A stretch of 21,555 nucleotides of DNA from positions 1-21,555 of the IMG/VR virus record IMGVR_UViG_3300031857_017910, one strand, 5' to 3'. The stretch comes from a virus. Positions 20,413-21,555 of this stretch are shown here, one piece after another (positions within the stretch are counted from its first letter, which is position 1; every line of letters begins with the position of its first letter). The notes below the pieces were generated by a model that made no database searches, was not told where the DNA came from, and was given only the letters and a program-made list of their open reading frames with translations. The translations under genes and the position numbers were made by a program.

Positions 20413-20652
20413 TCAGTCGGCAAACATCGGGACGCAACGCGCGGCCGCGGGCGTGGCCGGGCCGACGGCCGCCCCGACGGCGTCAAGGTCGAGGACGAAA
20501 CGGTCGGCCGTCCGGCGGCCGTCGGTGCCGCGGGCGGCGTGGCGCTCGGCCTCGGCCGTATCGGCCATGGCCAGGGCATCTACGGTCCGGCGGACCTCGG
20601 GCGGGAGGTTCGCATAACGGGCGGCGAGTCGGCAGAATTGCGCTGCGTTCAC
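20413..20652 (-). CDS. Unknown small protein (GTG start)
   Basis: 79 residues. GTG at 20652 was chosen because a perfect type-1 leader abuts it. Two-part: a helical N-terminal NAAQFCRLAARYANLPPEVRRTVDALAMADTAEAERHAARG and a C-terminal GRRTADRFVLDLDAVGAAVGPATPAA. No family recognised. It ends shortly before the promoter C region, with an AAAAGTTTTCC-like AT run (around 20397-20412) after the stop. Confidence 0.5.
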   Translation of the reverse strand: MNAAQFCRLAARYANLPPEVRRTVDALAMADTAEAERHAARGTDGRRTADRFVLDLDAVGAAVGPATPAAARCVPMFAD

Positions 20653-20665
20653 GGGTTCGGGCTCC
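20653..20665 (-). repeat. Start-associated leader type 1, copy 6, before a GTG start
   Basis: Exact 13-base match. The start codon here is GTG, showing that the leader is conserved independent of the start codon used. Confidence 0.85.
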
Positions 20666-20696
20666 TGGTGGGTTTCGGGTTCGGGCTCGGGCTCGA

Positions 20697-20725
20697 GCCG
20701 GCCGCCGCGACGTGCGGCGGCCGGC
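20697..20725 (-). terminator. Perfect 12-bp hairpin after the 20732-21148 gene
   Basis: Arms 20697-20708 and 20714-20725 are perfect complements, loop 5 bases (GACGT), six bases past the stop codon. All-GC stem. No T-tract, so termination is uncertain. mRNA protection or a pause site are alternatives. Confidence 0.5.
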
Positions 20726-20731
20726 GGTCGG

Positions 20732-21148
20732 CTAGTCGTTGGCCAGGGCGGCGGCTTCATCGGCCGCCCGATACGCTGAGAGAGCTGCCCGCAATCGGGC
20801 GGCGGCGGCGGCGCGCCGGGCGTTCACGACCGGCGCCGCGATCGTGGCCGCGCGCCAGCTTGTCCACGCCGCCGGCCCGCCGGACTGCGCGAACGCCCGG
20901 CGAAGCTGCTGGTGGGTTTCGGCGTGCGCGCGGGCGGCGTCCAGTTCGTTTTGCGTGGCCGCGTCCAGTTCGGCTTGCGTTGGCCGGTTGGCCGCGGCCG
21001 CGTCAAGCCGCCGCACTAGGTCGCGAGCCTCGGCGATCGTGTCGAGCGTGGCAATCCACGCGCGGCGGCCGTCGGGTGAAACGGTTTCCACCTCGTACCA
21101 TTGGTCGCGGGTGTCGCGGTGGCGGATGATGCGATGAAAGCTTTTCAT
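20732..21148 (-). CDS. Unknown protein with long helical C-terminus
   Basis: 138 residues from ATG at 21148. The N-terminus forms a small beta part (FHRIIRHRDTRDQWYEVETV, RRAWIATLD), then long Ala/Arg/Gln helices (AEARDLVRRLDAAAANRPTQ and AELDAATQNELDAARAHAETHQQLRRAF) follow, probably coiled coil, and a second helical section. No family recognised. The beta part resembles short phage domains that read out a modified residue, but nothing is diagnostic. It lies between two small unknowns at the right of the array. Confidence 0.5.
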   Translation of the reverse strand: MKSFHRIIRHRDTRDQWYEVETVSPDGRRAWIATLDTIAEARDLVRRLDAAAANRPTQAELDAATQNELDAARAHAETHQQLRRAFAQSGGPAAWTSWRAATIAAPVVNARRAAAAARLRAALSAYRAADEAAALAND

Positions 21149-21161
21149 GGGTTCGGGCTCC
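21149..21161 (-). repeat. Start-associated leader type 1, copy 7
   Basis: Exact 13 bases before ATG at 21148. The SD here is GGAG preceded by AAC rather than CA. Confidence 0.85.
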
Positions 21162-21164
21162 GTT

Positions 21165-21192
21165 GGGGTTGGGGTTGGGTTCGGGTTCGGGG
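21165..21192 (+). other. Five-tract G-quadruplex-capable run
   Basis: On the plus strand five G-tracts (GGGG, GGGG, GGG, GGG, GGGG) with loops of two to three bases, between two leftward genes. On the transcribed strand this is the template, so the mRNA is C-rich. Confidence 0.6.
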
Positions 21193-21197
21193 ACGAT

Positions 21198-21479
21198 TCA
21201 CGAGCGGGCGACGACGTAGGCCGGGCGGCCGTTGACGAAGAACACGGGCACCGGCGGCGGCACGGGCCGCGGGCGGCGGGCCGGAACCGGCGGAACCGGC
21301 GGCGGCGGCGGAGCCCGGCGGGCGGCGGCCGCGGGCAACGGCGGGGGCACCGGCGCCGCGGCGGCGCGGTTCCGTTCAATTTCGGCTACCAGCTCCGCGC
21401 GCCAGGTTTCGAGCGCGGCCGCGATGAAACCGAGCCCGCGGGCGATGGCCGCGGCGAGAGTGTCGGTCAGTGTTTGCAT
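21198..21479 (-). CDS. Proline-rich unknown protein
   Basis: 93 residues from ATG at 21479. The N-terminal 38 residues are helical (LTDTLAAAIARGLGFIAAAL, ETWRAELVAEIERNRAAAA). A Pro/Ala/Arg low-complexity part rich in PPPPPVPPVP follows, ending in a short strand VFFVNGRPAYVVARS. Pro-rich middle and a hydrophobic patch suggest a protein-binding or anchoring role, not an enzyme. It is the first gene of its unit at the right edge, with the fourth shared-motif copy upstream. Confidence 0.5.
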   Translation of the reverse strand: MQTLTDTLAAAIARGLGFIAAALETWRAELVAEIERNRAAAAPVPPPLPAAAARRAPPPPPVPPVPARRPRPVPPPVPVFFVNGRPAYVVARS

Positions 21480-21492
21480 GGGTTCAGGCTCC
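21480..21492 (-). repeat. Start-associated leader type 1, copy 8 (one mismatch)
   Basis: Reads GGAGCCTGAACCC before ATG at 21479. Confidence 0.8.
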
Positions 21493-21512
21493 GTTGGTTA
21501 GGGGTTAGAATC

Positions 21513-21526
21513 TACCGATCGGTCAA
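21513..21526 (-). promoter_or_regulatory. Fourth copy of the shared operator-like motif
   Basis: Plus-strand taccgatcggtcaa, closest of the four to the palindrome CCGATCGG. On the minus strand TTGACC overlaps it directly, but no -10 lies 16-18 bases on. It may be an operator without the usual promoter geometry, or the promoter may use different elements. Confidence 0.5.
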
Positions 21527-21555
21527 AAAGGGGCGGCGGATTGGAAAGCACGAAA

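Noticed and set aside
21513-21526. A fourth full promoter of the same geometry at the right edge
   Set aside because: TTGACC is present but no -10 lies 16-18 bases on, so only the operator-like motif is kept.
1-21555. tRNA genes, integrase, terminase, portal and capsid genes
   Set aside because: I looked for tRNA-like TTC-containing arms and for typical motifs of these proteins and found none. Absence reflects only reading by eye.

Overview
The window is a block of a tailed-phage genome, either a prophage or a free phage. It shows a siphovirus-like tail module with a frameshifted pair of tail assembly chaperones, a tape measure protein and an HK97-gp10-like protein. A membrane-protein/lysis-like module and an early-type leftward region carrying ArdA antirestriction protein follow. 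DNA is GC-rich (most genes have strongly G/C third codon positions), and GTG/TTG starts and ATGA-type overlaps are common. The host cannot be named from the sequence. A high-GC Gram-negative or planctomycete-like host is my guess, based only on composition and general resemblance of the small phage proteins. No integrase, terminase, portal or capsid gene lies here, so the head module is probably left of the window.

Rightward region (about 1-16055, + strand, almost gapless): two glycosyltransferase-like genes (the first cut by the window edge), a tail-completion-like protein, an HK97-gp10-like protein, two tandem related tail-tube-like proteins, the G/GT chaperones with a -1 frameshift, the tape measure, several tail-tip proteins including an AT-richer candidate fibre/receptor-binding gene, a HExxH mini-zincin, a small unknown, a calcineurin-type phosphoesterase, a DUF6378-type protein, a small unknown and a beta-rich structural protein. 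The operon ends with a membrane-protein set around a membrane-anchored papain-fold peptidase (Gln/Cys/His/Asn all visible) placed where an endolysin would be expected.

Leftward region (about 16033-21555, - strand): a gene array converging on the rightward operon. From the right edge: a Pro-rich protein, two small unknowns, ArdA, four more small unknowns, an excisionase-like HTH gene, a small unknown, a stand-alone Prim-Pol domain and two further genes. Ten of its thirteen genes begin right after a nearly identical start-associated leader (eight of the type GGAGCCCGAACCC-start and two of the type AGGAGAGAACCC-start). The array is divided by three sigma70-like promoters (TTGAC[G/C], 16-17 bp spacer, AT-rich -10), each overlapping a shared 14-bp motif close to TACCGATCGGAACA. 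A fourth copy lies at the right edge. Two of the promoters are followed by the same GGCCGC/GCGGCC hairpin in the 5' UTR. Between these genes lie G-rich tracts, long GC hairpins and a 22-bp tandem repeat.

My reading is that the rightward genes make the tail and lyse the host late, while the leftward array is an early, modular counter-defence/replication cassette set under a common repressor or activator. The modular leader array with its shared operator is the most novel-looking system. The papain-like peptidase in the lysis position is second.
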